A stretch of DNA of 64,000 nt, from assembly GCA_022826245.1 (NCBI GenBank), contig JAJDVG010000028.1, positions 55,917 through 119,916 on the forward strand, in the 5' to 3' direction. Both the position numbers and the translations under genes were made by a program. Below the pieces are notes generated by a model, which did not search any database, was not told where the DNA came from, and was given only the letters and a program-made list of their open reading frames with translations. Origin of the DNA: Gammaproteobacteria bacterium (GTDB taxonomy: Bacteria; Pseudomonadota; Gammaproteobacteria; Steroidobacterales; Rariloculaceae). Shown piece by piece: positions 9,721-18,291 of the stretch (positions are counted from its first letter, which is position 1; every line of letters starts with the position of its first letter).

Positions 9721-10893
9721 ATGCAACGGCCGGCCCACATCGGAGTCCATGCGGCGCTTGCTGCCGCGGTTATCGCGGCGGCCTTCATCGCCCCTGCCAT
9801 CGTCCTCGGTCAGACGGACGACGAAGTCGCGCTCAGCGCGGTCCGCGCCGAGATCGAGGCGGTCGAGCGGCGCATGGCGCGGCAGACGGCAGAGCGCGAC
9901 GCCGGCGCCGAAGCGCTCAGGCGTACCGAGCTTGGCATCGCCGAGGTCAACGGGGAACTCGCGCGGCTGCGTGCCGCGGCTCGCGAACAGCAGCAACGCC
10001 GGGAGGCGCTCGCGGGCCAGTCCCGGGAGGCCGAGGACCGCCTTGCCACGGAACGCGACGCGCTCGCCGGGCAGTTGCGCGTGAGTTACATGACGGGTCG
10101 GCAGGAGCTGTTCCGGCTGCTGCTGAGCCAGGAAGATTCGGCCGGGCTCGGCCGGATGATGATCTACTATGACTACTTCAATCGCACCCGGGCGGGCCGG
10201 ATCGCGGCCGCAAGCGGCGAGCTGCGCACGCTCGCGCGGCTCGACGCGGAAGCCGCGCAAGCCGCGCGGGAGCTCGATTCGCTGCGCGCCTCGGAGCAGG
10301 CCGAGCTGGAGATGCTCGACGCCGCTCGCGCCGAGCGCAGCGCCGTACTAGCGCGGCTCGAGTCGTCGATCGACGCGGCAGATGACGAGATGGCGCAGCT
10401 GCGGGATGAGGAACGACGGCTGGTGGAACTGCTGGCGTCGCTCGGCGATCTGCTGGCCGCGCTTCCCGTGACGGCCGATTTGCCGTTCGTCGATCTGCGG
10501 GGGCGGCTGAGTTGGCCCGTTGCCGGCCGGCTGGCCGCCGACTACGGCCAGCCGCGCGGCTCCGGGGCGCTGAACTGGCAGGGTGTGCTGCTCGACTCGG
10601 TGCAGGGTGCGCCCGTCAGGGCCCTGTACCATGGCCGGGTCGCCTATTCGGACTGGCTGCCGGGGCTCGGCCTGCTCGTCATCGTCGACCACGGCGACGG
10701 TTACATGAGCCTCTACGGTCACAACGATGCGCTGCTCAAGGCGCCCGGAGATCCGGTCATGACCGGCGAAGAGATTGCCCGGGTCGGCGACACGGGCGGC
10801 CGGGCACGGCCGTCGCTCTACTTCGAGATCCGGCGCGACGGCGAGCCCGTGAACCCGCACTCCTGGATCGCCGGCAGGCCGTCGGCAAACTAG
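9721..10893 (+). CDS. envC: EnvC-like murein hydrolase activator
   Basis: This 390-aa periplasmic divisome protein is expected to activate AmiA/B-type amidases for septum splitting. A signal peptide (residues 1-30) is followed by long coiled coils (about 35-245) and a C-terminal LytM/M23 domain (about 265-385). The zinc-site motifs are degenerate. NWQGV replaces the usual first metal histidine, and LYFEIR replaces the HxH pair, as in non-catalytic EnvC proteins. HGDGYMSLYGH remains. It stands directly upstream of ctpA, a common arrangement. Confidence 0.87.
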   Translation: MQRPAHIGVHAALAAAVIAAAFIAPAIVLGQTDDEVALSAVRAEIEAVERRMARQTAERDAGAEALRRTELGIAEVNGELARLRAAAREQQQRREALAGQSREAEDRLATERDALAGQLRVSYMTGRQELFRLLLSQEDSAGLGRMMIYYDYFNRTRAGRIAAASGELRTLARLDAEAAQAARELDSLRASEQAELEMLDAARAERSAVLARLESSIDAADDEMAQLRDEERRLVELLASLGDLLAALPVTADLPFVDLRGRLSWPVAGRLAADYGQPRGSGALNWQGVLLDSVQGAPVRALYHGRVAYSDWLPGLGLLVIVDHGDGYMSLYGHNDALLKAPGDPVMTGEEIARVGDTGGRARPSLYFEIRRDGEPVNPHSWIAGRPSAN

Positions 10894-10944
10894 CCGGCGC
10901 TGTGCTAAGGTGAACCGCTCCCGGGGAGGGGAGTAAAACCGCAC

Positions 10945-12186
10945 ATGTCGCTGAAGCTTCGCTGCGTGCTCGTTCTCGTGATCGGCACCGTGCTTGGTCT
11001 CACCGTGTCGCTCGGCAGCAGCGTGCTCGCCGATCGCGAGGCCCGGCTGGCCGCGCGCAGCAGGCCCTCGACCCTGCCCGCCGAATACGTGCAACGCCTC
11101 GCCGAGGTCATCGAACGCGTCCGCCGCGAGTATGTCGATCAGATCGACGACGAGCGGCTCATCGAGAGCGCGATCCGCGGCGTCATCGAGGAACTCGATT
11201 CGCACTCGCGCTATCTCGACGCGCGAGCTTACGAGGACATCCGTATCGCGACGACGGGCAACTACTCCGGCGTCGGTCTCGACGTGCGCGTCGAGAACGG
11301 GCAGGTGACCGTGGTCACGCCGCTCGACGGTGGGCCGGCCCAGCAGATCGGGATCCTGCCCGGCGACGTTGTGATTTCGGTTGACGATATGCCCGTGAAC
11401 GGGGACAACGTCGACGAAACCGTGAACCGCATGCGCGGAACGCCGGGCACGCGCGTCACGCTTGGCATCATGCGCGACGGCGCTGAAGAGCCGCTCGAAT
11501 TCGCCCTGACGCGCGCCGAAATCAACGTGAAGACCGTCACCAGCGCATACCTTGGCGACGGCTACGGCTACATCCGGCTCACGGGCTTCTCCGACAGCAC
11601 GGCGCGCGACGTCGACGCGGCGGCGCAGTTTCTGGACGCGGAATCGGACACCGGCCTCGATGGGCTCGTGCTCGACCTGCGCAACAACCCCGGCGGCGTT
11701 CTCGAGGCGGCCGTCGAAGTGGCGGATCTCTTCATTGACGACGGTCTCATCGTGCGCGGCTCAGGCCGAATTCGTCAGGCGCGGTTCGAGAAGCGCGCGA
11801 CAGCCGGCGACGAACTCGAGCAGATCCCCCTGGTCGTTCTGGTCAACCGGGGATCGGCGTCGGCGTCCGAGATCGTTGCCGGCGCGCTGCAGGACCATGA
11901 CAGGGGCGAAGTCGTCGGCGAGCGGACCTACGGCAAGGGCTCGGTGCAGACGGTGCTGCCGATTTCCGAAGGCAACGCGATCAAGCTGACCACGTCACGC
12001 TACATCATGCCATCCGGACGCTCCATCACCGGGGTCGGCATCTATCCGGACATCGTCGTGCGCAACGCCGATCCGCGGCGCCAGTACCGGGGCCCGGACA
12101 GCGCGGTGGCCCCCGGCGACGACCTGCAGTTGCAACGGGCGCTTCGGCTGATCGGCTACAGCACTGTCGCCCTCGGCGAGCTGTAG
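10945..12186 (+). CDS. ctpA: C-terminal processing protease, S41 family
   Basis: This 413-aa periplasmic serine protease has an N-terminal signal or anchor (residues 5-27), a PDZ domain (about 90-175) with GVGLDVRVENGQVTV, and the S41 catalytic core. The nucleophile serine lies in NRGSASASEIVAGAL and the general-base lysine in YGKGSVQT. It follows envC by 51 bp with an AG-rich leader (GGGAGGGGAG), so the two are likely co-transcribed. Likely targets are cell-envelope proteins, including murein hydrolases. Confidence 0.93.
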   Translation: MSLKLRCVLVLVIGTVLGLTVSLGSSVLADREARLAARSRPSTLPAEYVQRLAEVIERVRREYVDQIDDERLIESAIRGVIEELDSHSRYLDARAYEDIRIATTGNYSGVGLDVRVENGQVTVVTPLDGGPAQQIGILPGDVVISVDDMPVNGDNVDETVNRMRGTPGTRVTLGIMRDGAEEPLEFALTRAEINVKTVTSAYLGDGYGYIRLTGFSDSTARDVDAAAQFLDAESDTGLDGLVLDLRNNPGGVLEAAVEVADLFIDDGLIVRGSGRIRQARFEKRATAGDELEQIPLVVLVNRGSASASEIVAGALQDHDRGEVVGERTYGKGSVQTVLPISEGNAIKLTTSRYIMPSGRSITGVGIYPDIVVRNADPRRQYRGPDSAVAPGDDLQLQRALRLIGYSTVALGEL

Positions 12187-12201
12187 CGTTCGCCGACAGA
12201 C

Positions 12202-12483
12202 TTGGGCACTCGAAGCGCACGACGCCCGGCACGGCGGCGCGAGAGCAAGTTTCCGATCTGGGGTGTACTGGCCTTGCCGGGCGGGCTCCTCTGGGGCGCC
12301 CTGCTCGGCGTCCTCGCCGGCGGCTTTCTCGGCAATGCCGCGATGGGCGTAGCCGTGGGGGCGGGCCTGGGGATCGGTGTGGGCATATGGCTGTTCGCGG
12401 CGGCGATCGTCATCGCATCGGCGAAGGAAGTCCCCAGCCCCGGAACCGGCCGGCCGGACGAACCGGAACGTCGCGACGGATGA
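12202..12483 (+). CDS. Small hydrophobic protein, unknown function
   Basis: This 93-residue protein has a basic N-terminus (RSARRPARRRESK), two Gly/Ala-rich membrane helices (about 20-45 and 48-70) and a short polar tail. It starts with TTG at 12202, 15 bp after ctpA. Its stop overlaps the next start as ATGA. I recognise no family. The coupling to the next membrane gene supports it as real. Confidence 0.5.
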   Translation: MGTRSARRPARRRESKFPIWGVLALPGGLLWGALLGVLAGGFLGNAAMGVAVGAGLGIGVGIWLFAAAIVIASAKEVPSPGTGRPDEPERRDG

Positions 12484-12830
12484 AACGCCTGAGCTTCCAT
12501 GCCGGACGCGGGCTCGGCGCGCTTGCGGGCGCCTTGCTCGCGGTTCTCTGGGTCTACACGATGTGGACACCCGGCGCCGCGCTCGGCCTGAGCGGCATCG
12601 GGCTCGCGATCGGGTTCATGATGGTGGTCATCGCGGTCATCGCCGTGATCGCCGCGGTCCATGGCCACGCGGCGGCGCTCATGATCGCATTCCTCGCATC
12701 GTTCCTGCCGGTCGGCGCGGTCCTGATTCAGGCCGCCGACCTCCAGGACCGGTGGATCGGCATGCTCGATCTGGCGCTGCTGGCCGCGGCCGCGCTCGTG
12801 CACTTCGGCAAGGAGGCGAGAGAACGATGA
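12480..12830 (+). CDS. Small integral membrane protein, unknown function
   Basis: This 116-residue protein has about four predicted membrane helices (around residues 14-35, 38-62, 64-85 and 95-112) and a basic C-terminus (HFGKEARER). Both ends overlap neighbours as ATGA, so it sits in a tightly coupled three-gene string. Nothing in the sequence points to a transported substrate. Confidence 0.6.
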   Translation: MKRLSFHAGRGLGALAGALLAVLWVYTMWTPGAALGLSGIGLAIGFMMVVIAVIAVIAAVHGHAAALMIAFLASFLPVGAVLIQAADLQDRWIGMLDLALLAAAALVHFGKEARER

Positions 12831-13213
12831 CGACACATGCCGGCGGCTGTCATTGCGGACGAGTCCGGTTCGAGGTCGACGGCGCCGCCGAGATCGAGGT
12901 CACGGAATGCAACTGCTCGGTCTGCAGCAAGTCGGGCTACCTGCACTTCATCGTGCCGAAGACACAGTTCAGACTGCTCGGCGGTACGGACGACCTCGTA
13001 ACGTACCGATTCAATACCCGCGTAGCCAAGCACACGTTCTGCCGCGTCTGCGGCATCAAGCCGTTCTATGTGCCGCGCTCGCATCCGGACGGGATCAGCG
13101 TCAACGCGCGCTGCATCGATCCGGCCACAGTGGCGTCGATCTCGGTCGTGCGCCGCTTCGATGGCGCGAACTGGGAGCAACACATCGCGGAGTTGCCGCC
13201 GCTTGCCGAGTGA
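12827..13213 (+). CDS. GFA-family zinc protein (CENP-V/GFA fold)
   Basis: This 128-aa protein of the glutathione-dependent formaldehyde-activating (GFA)/CENP-V family has zinc ligands in GGCHCGRVRFEV (residues 6-17), CNCSVCSKSG (about 34-43) and FCRVCGIKPF (about 77-86). The family binds two zinc ions. Most members have no proven GFA activity, so the reaction here is unknown. The ATG at 12827 overlaps the previous stop. Confidence 0.88.
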   Translation: MTTHAGGCHCGRVRFEVDGAAEIEVTECNCSVCSKSGYLHFIVPKTQFRLLGGTDDLVTYRFNTRVAKHTFCRVCGIKPFYVPRSHPDGISVNARCIDPATVASISVVRRFDGANWEQHIAELPPLAE

Positions 13214-13280
13214 GCGCGGTGTGTCGACAACGAAGCGCCGAAGCCGTCATGTTCCATCGGCATTTGGAGGCCGTTGAACC

Positions 13281-13706
13281 GTGACCGCCGCACCGAACCG
13301 GAACCGGGTCCCGTGGTTGGCATGCGTCGTGCTCGCTGCGCTCTGGGCCGCATCGCTCGGCCTGCCGGCGGTCCGGGTCGCCGGCGGTCCGGAGCTTGAC
13401 GGGCTCGACGTGTTACTGCAGGGCTGGCGCGGCGCTGGCGTCGGCGTCTACGCCTGGTACTCGAACCCCCTGTTTCTCGCCGCCGTGCTTGCGGCCCTGT
13501 TGCGCTTCCCGGCCGCGGCCGGGATCGCCTCGGGAGCCGGTCTCGTGCTCGCTCTGACGAGCTTCGCGGCATCGGGTCTTGCGCAAAGCACCGGCGGCGT
13601 GGCTCCGGAACTCGCTTTCGGCGTCGGGTTCTATGTCTGGCTGCTGCCTCAGGCCGCGCTTTGCGGGTGGTGCTGGGCCACCGTTTCGCGCCGGCTGCTC
13701 GCCTGA
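13281..13706 (+). CDS. Hypothetical four-helix membrane protein
   Basis: This 141-residue protein has about four hydrophobic helices (around 10-30, 58-75, 78-100 and 108-135) joined by short loops, with no recognisable motif. A weak purine-rich site (TTGGAGG) precedes the GTG start at 13281. Codon use matches the neighbours. It is probably a standalone inner-membrane protein; I do not recognise a family. Confidence 0.5.
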   Translation: MTAAPNRNRVPWLACVVLAALWAASLGLPAVRVAGGPELDGLDVLLQGWRGAGVGVYAWYSNPLFLAAVLAALLRFPAAAGIASGAGLVLALTSFAASGLAQSTGGVAPELAFGVGFYVWLLPQAALCGWCWATVSRRLLA

Positions 13707-13921
13707 TACGCTCGAAACTCCGGGCACTCGGGCAAAATTGGATTTGACCGGCAACTTGGGCCGCCGTAGAGTGTTCCCGTTGCCGGGGGACGCGCTGTCG
13801 GACAGGCACAGCCTGAAAGCTGCGCTTGCTGATAACGATTACTACCGAGCCCCCGGTCTGGCACTTGATTTGGCGCCGTTGGTCAAGTTGCCAGCTTTGT
13901 GCAATGGCGTGAGAGCCTTGA
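13707..13921 (+). promoter_or_regulatory. Long leader of the RNA-binding-protein gene, possible structured 5' UTR
   Basis: This 215-bp gene-free stretch precedes the RRM gene. It contains the inverted pair GGCAACTTG (13750-13758) and CAAGTTGCC (13884-13892), which could close a long-range stem. Long autoregulated leaders are known for cold-induced RNA-binding proteins, so a similar role is possible. I see no convincing promoter boxes. Confidence 0.3.
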
Positions 13922-14169
13922 ATGAATATTTACGTGGGAAACCTGTCATACGGCCTGAGCGAGCAGGAGCTTCGTGACGCCTTTGCAGCTTTCGGTGAGG
14001 TGACTTCGGTAAAGATCCTGATGGATCGCGAAACGGGCCGCTCCAGAGGGTTCGGGTTCGTCGAAATGCCCAACCAGAGCGAAGGGGAGGCGGCCATCTC
14101 GAACCTGAACGGCAAGCCGCTCGACGGTCGCCCCGTCCGCGTCAACGAAGCGCGCCCCAGGGAAAGACG

Positions 14170-14173
<4 letters not shown>
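13922..14173 (+). CDS. RRM-domain RNA-binding protein
   Basis: This 83-aa single-domain RNA recognition motif protein has RNP2 IYVGNLSY (residues 3-10) and RNP1 RGFGFVEM (about 41-48). It has a short basic end (NEARPRERR) instead of the Gly-rich tail of many cyanobacterial Rbps. It likely binds single-stranded RNA in the cytoplasm, perhaps as a cold-shock or post-transcriptional factor. It overlaps the convergent regulator's end by 4 bp. Confidence 0.92.
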
Positions 14174-15981
<1,808 letters not shown>

Positions 15982-15992
15982 GCGCGTTTCTC

Positions 15993-16045
15993 ACGATATT
16001 CCGTTACATATTTTTACGGAAATCCGTGGTTTCACGGAAATCCGT
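15993..16045. promoter_or_regulatory. Tandem palindromes, probable activator binding sites
   Basis: Two identical perfect palindromes, ACGGAAATCCGT, lie at 16016-16027 and 16034-16045, 18 bp start to start. A degenerate third copy (ACGATATTCCGT) is at 15993-16004. They sit 46-98 bp upstream of the sigma-54 box, a usual distance for enhancer-binding-protein sites, and just upstream of the divergent activator gene. This suggests both activation and autoregulation. Confidence 0.55.
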
Positions 16046-16090
16046 AACATTTCGTTCTTTTAAGCCCTTGATTTTAATAGCCCTTGAAAT

Positions 16091-16106
16091 TGGCACGAAC
16101 CGTGCA
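16091..16106 (+). promoter_or_regulatory. Sigma-54 (-24/-12) promoter
   Basis: TGGCACGAACCGTGCA matches the sigma-54 consensus, with GG and GC exactly 10 bp apart. It would start transcription near 16117 and read the 90-aa secreted protein at 16177. Confidence 0.75.
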
Positions 16107-16176
16107 TATATCAGGTCGGGAGAGTTGCAGGAGTTCAAGCTTATCGGAGTTTCGTAACAAAGGGAAGGGAACGGAT

Positions 16177-16449
16177 ATGGCAACAAGACAATTGAAAGGA
16201 TTCGCGGCGGCAGCGCTGCTCGTCTTCGTGCTCTACGGACAGAGCGCGTCCGCCATGGACGAAGTCGTGGCGTACGGCGCCGAGGATGCGGCCCTGGCAC
16301 GGCAAAGTCGGGAGCTGTTTCGCAGCGAACGGCAGGATTACATCCGTTCCGTCGAGCACGAGTTGAGGGCGACACTTGTCGAGCGCCCGAAAGGAATCGG
16401 CGCGCCGCGTCTGAGACTTGCGAATCTCGACGTCCCGAACAGGGGCTGA
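16177..16449 (+). CDS. Small secreted protein under a sigma-54 promoter
   Basis: This 90-residue exported protein of unknown function has a clear signal peptide (residues 1-26, GFAAAALLVFVLYGQSASA). The mature part of about 64 residues is charged and probably helical (ARQSRELFRSERQDYIRSVEHELRATL) with a loop-rich end. A purine-rich site (AAGGGAAGGGA) precedes the ATG. The upstream -24/-12 promoter and palindromes tie its expression to the PAS activator. I recognise no family. It may be a periplasmic stress or envelope factor. Confidence 0.65.
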   Translation: MATRQLKGFAAAALLVFVLYGQSASAMDEVVAYGAEDAALARQSRELFRSERQDYIRSVEHELRATLVERPKGIGAPRLRLANLDVPNRG

Positions 16450-16519
16450 GCCCCTTAACGCCGCGGTCGGCGTCTCCCCCCGTCGAACCGCCGCGGGCCT
16501 TGCCGGAAGGCTTTAAGAC

Positions 16520-16645
16520 TTGGGGGCCGGGTTATGTTCCCGGCAGCGAACATGGACAGAGTCGTGACTCACGGACCGAGTCCGGACTCACGGATAGAGT
16601 CGAGACTCTTTGAATATGGATGTTCGACCCGGCCCCCAATTTTTT
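16520..16645 (+). repeat. Foldable element with three 19-bp repeats and T-run (possible small RNA or complex terminator)
   Basis: A perfect 13-bp inverted pair (TTGGGGGCCGGGT at 16520-16532, ACCCGGCCCCCAA at 16627-16639) encloses a hairpin ATGTTC/GAACAT (16534-16539, 16548-16553). It also encloses three tandem units starting at 16559, 16578 and 16597. Each unit contains GAGTC-NN-GACTC. T6 follows the right arm. It could end the upstream transcript, be a stable small RNA, or be a short mobile repeat. Confidence 0.55.
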
Positions 16646-16676
16646 CCCGCCGCTGCAAACGCTCCCGTATTGCTCA

Positions 16677-18017
16677 TCACTTCATCGCGGGCCTGAAATC
16701 CAGGGCCTGCCCGCGCGGCGGCCCGGTCACGGAGCCGCGTTCGAAGACGATCTCTCCCCCGAGCACGGTCATCGCCACAGCGCCGCGCAGGGAGCAGCCC
16801 TCAAGCGGCGACCAGCCGCACTTGTAACGGATGTTGTCGCGGGCGACCGTGGTGCTCGCGTCAAGATCGACGATCGCGAGATCCGCTGCATGGCCCTCCC
16901 TGATGAAGCCCCGTCCCTCGATGCCGAACAGGCGGGCCGGGTTGTGCGCCGTCTTCTCCACGATCGTCTCGAGGCCGAATACCCCGTCCAGATGCCGATC
17001 GAGCAGCATCGGCAGCATGTGCTGCACGAGCGGCAGCCCGGCGGGCGCCTCGAAGTAGCCGCGCGACTTCTCTTCCAGCGTGTGCGGCGCGTGGTCCGTG
17101 GCGATGATGTCGATGACGTCCTCGTTGACGGCGGCGATCAGCGCGCGCCGATCCTCGGCCGTCTTGATGGCCGGATTGCACTTGATGAGGGCGCCGAGAT
17201 CCGCGTAGCGGCTCTCGTCGAACCACAGGTGATGCACGCAGGCTTCGACCGTGATGCGCTTGCCCGCGATCGGGCCGGCCTCGAACAGCGCAAGTTCCCG
17301 GGCGGTCGTCAGGTGCAGAACGTGCAGGCGCGTGCCGTGGCGCCTGGCGAGCTCCACCGCGAGCGACGACGACTTGAAGCACGCCTCCGCGGAGCGGATG
17401 CGCGGGTGCTCGGACATCGGCACGTCGTCGCCGTAACGCTCCCTGGCCCGTTGCTCGGCTGCCAGGATCGTCGGCGTGTCCTCGCAGTGGGTCACGACCG
17501 GCAACGCCGCCCCGCTGAAGATTGCATTGAGCGCGGCCTCGTCGTCGACGAGCATGTTGCCCGTCGATGCGCCCATGAATACCTTGATGCCGCATGCGTC
17601 CGCGGGCGTGGCGCGCCGTATTTCCTCAGCGTTGTCGTTGGTCGCGCCGAGATAGAAGCCGTAATTGGCGTAGCTCGATCGGGCGGCGATGGCTTTCTTC
17701 GCGGCGACGGCCGCCCGGTCGACCGCGGGCGGCGAGTTGTTGGGCATGTCGAAATAGCTCGTCACGCCCCCGCAGATCGCCGCGAGCGATTCGCTTGCGA
17801 TCGTTGCCTTGTGGCCGAGGCCCGGCTCGCGGAAGTGGACCTGGTCGTCGATCACGCCGGGCAGTACGTGCAGCCCGTCGAGGTCGACGACCTTGGCGCC
17901 GGCGGGAGCGGCGCCCGAGCCGACCCGTTCGATGCGCCCGCCGGACAGGAGCAGGTCAAGTTCGTCGATCCGTCCTTCGTTGACCACGCGGCCGTTTACA
18001 AACAATAGCTTCTTCAC
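16677..18017 (-). CDS. pyrC: Dihydroorotase-type amidohydrolase
   Basis: This 446-aa cyclic amidohydrolase is most like class I dihydroorotases, which interconvert carbamoyl-aspartate and dihydroorotate in pyrimidine synthesis. Metal-site motifs are GVIDDQVHFREPG (residues about 53-65), CGIKVFMGASTG with the carbamylated lysine, VTHCED, LHVLHLTT and ATDHAPHTLEEK. The first histidine of the usual HxH is Gln, a variant I associate with one dihydroorotase subgroup. Allantoinase or hydantoinase activity is less likely. The gene is divergent from the M16 peptidase. Confidence 0.9.
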   Translation of the reverse strand: MKKLLFVNGRVVNEGRIDELDLLLSGGRIERVGSGAAPAGAKVVDLDGLHVLPGVIDDQVHFREPGLGHKATIASESLAAICGGVTSYFDMPNNSPPAVDRAAVAAKKAIAARSSYANYGFYLGATNDNAEEIRRATPADACGIKVFMGASTGNMLVDDEAALNAIFSGAALPVVTHCEDTPTILAAEQRARERYGDDVPMSEHPRIRSAEACFKSSSLAVELARRHGTRLHVLHLTTARELALFEAGPIAGKRITVEACVHHLWFDESRYADLGALIKCNPAIKTAEDRRALIAAVNEDVIDIIATDHAPHTLEEKSRGYFEAPAGLPLVQHMLPMLLDRHLDGVFGLETIVEKTAHNPARLFGIEGRGFIREGHAADLAIVDLDASTTVARDNIRYKCGWSPLEGCSLRGAVAMTVLGGEIVFERGSVTGPPRGQALDFRPAMK

Positions 18018-18291
18018 TGGGGTGCTCGTCGCTCAACCATGTTCAATACGCTCGATCCGCGCCGCTCGTCAGGCCGGCGCCGCGACGGCTTCAGTGTGTA
18101 GCGGGATTCTGCAACCGGGTGCCAAGGACGCTTATACTCGCTGTCTGCCTTGCCTGCCCGGTTGCGGACCAGGCAAGCCGCGGACCATTCTAGCGCGCGG
18201 CCTGCCGGATGTGAGGAACGCTGCGACCGTGCCGGCGGTCCATGTCTACGGAGCCTGTCGCACGACAAACGAAGCACAATCGGAACATGCC

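Noticed and set aside
16559..16615. CRISPR-like array
   Set aside because: The units are only 19 bp long with no spacers, only three copies occur, and no cas gene is in the window.
18018..18291. Sigma-70 promoter for the M16 peptidase gene (TATACT at 18133)
   Set aside because: The -10-like box has no acceptable -35 partner at 16-18 bp, so I do not list it.
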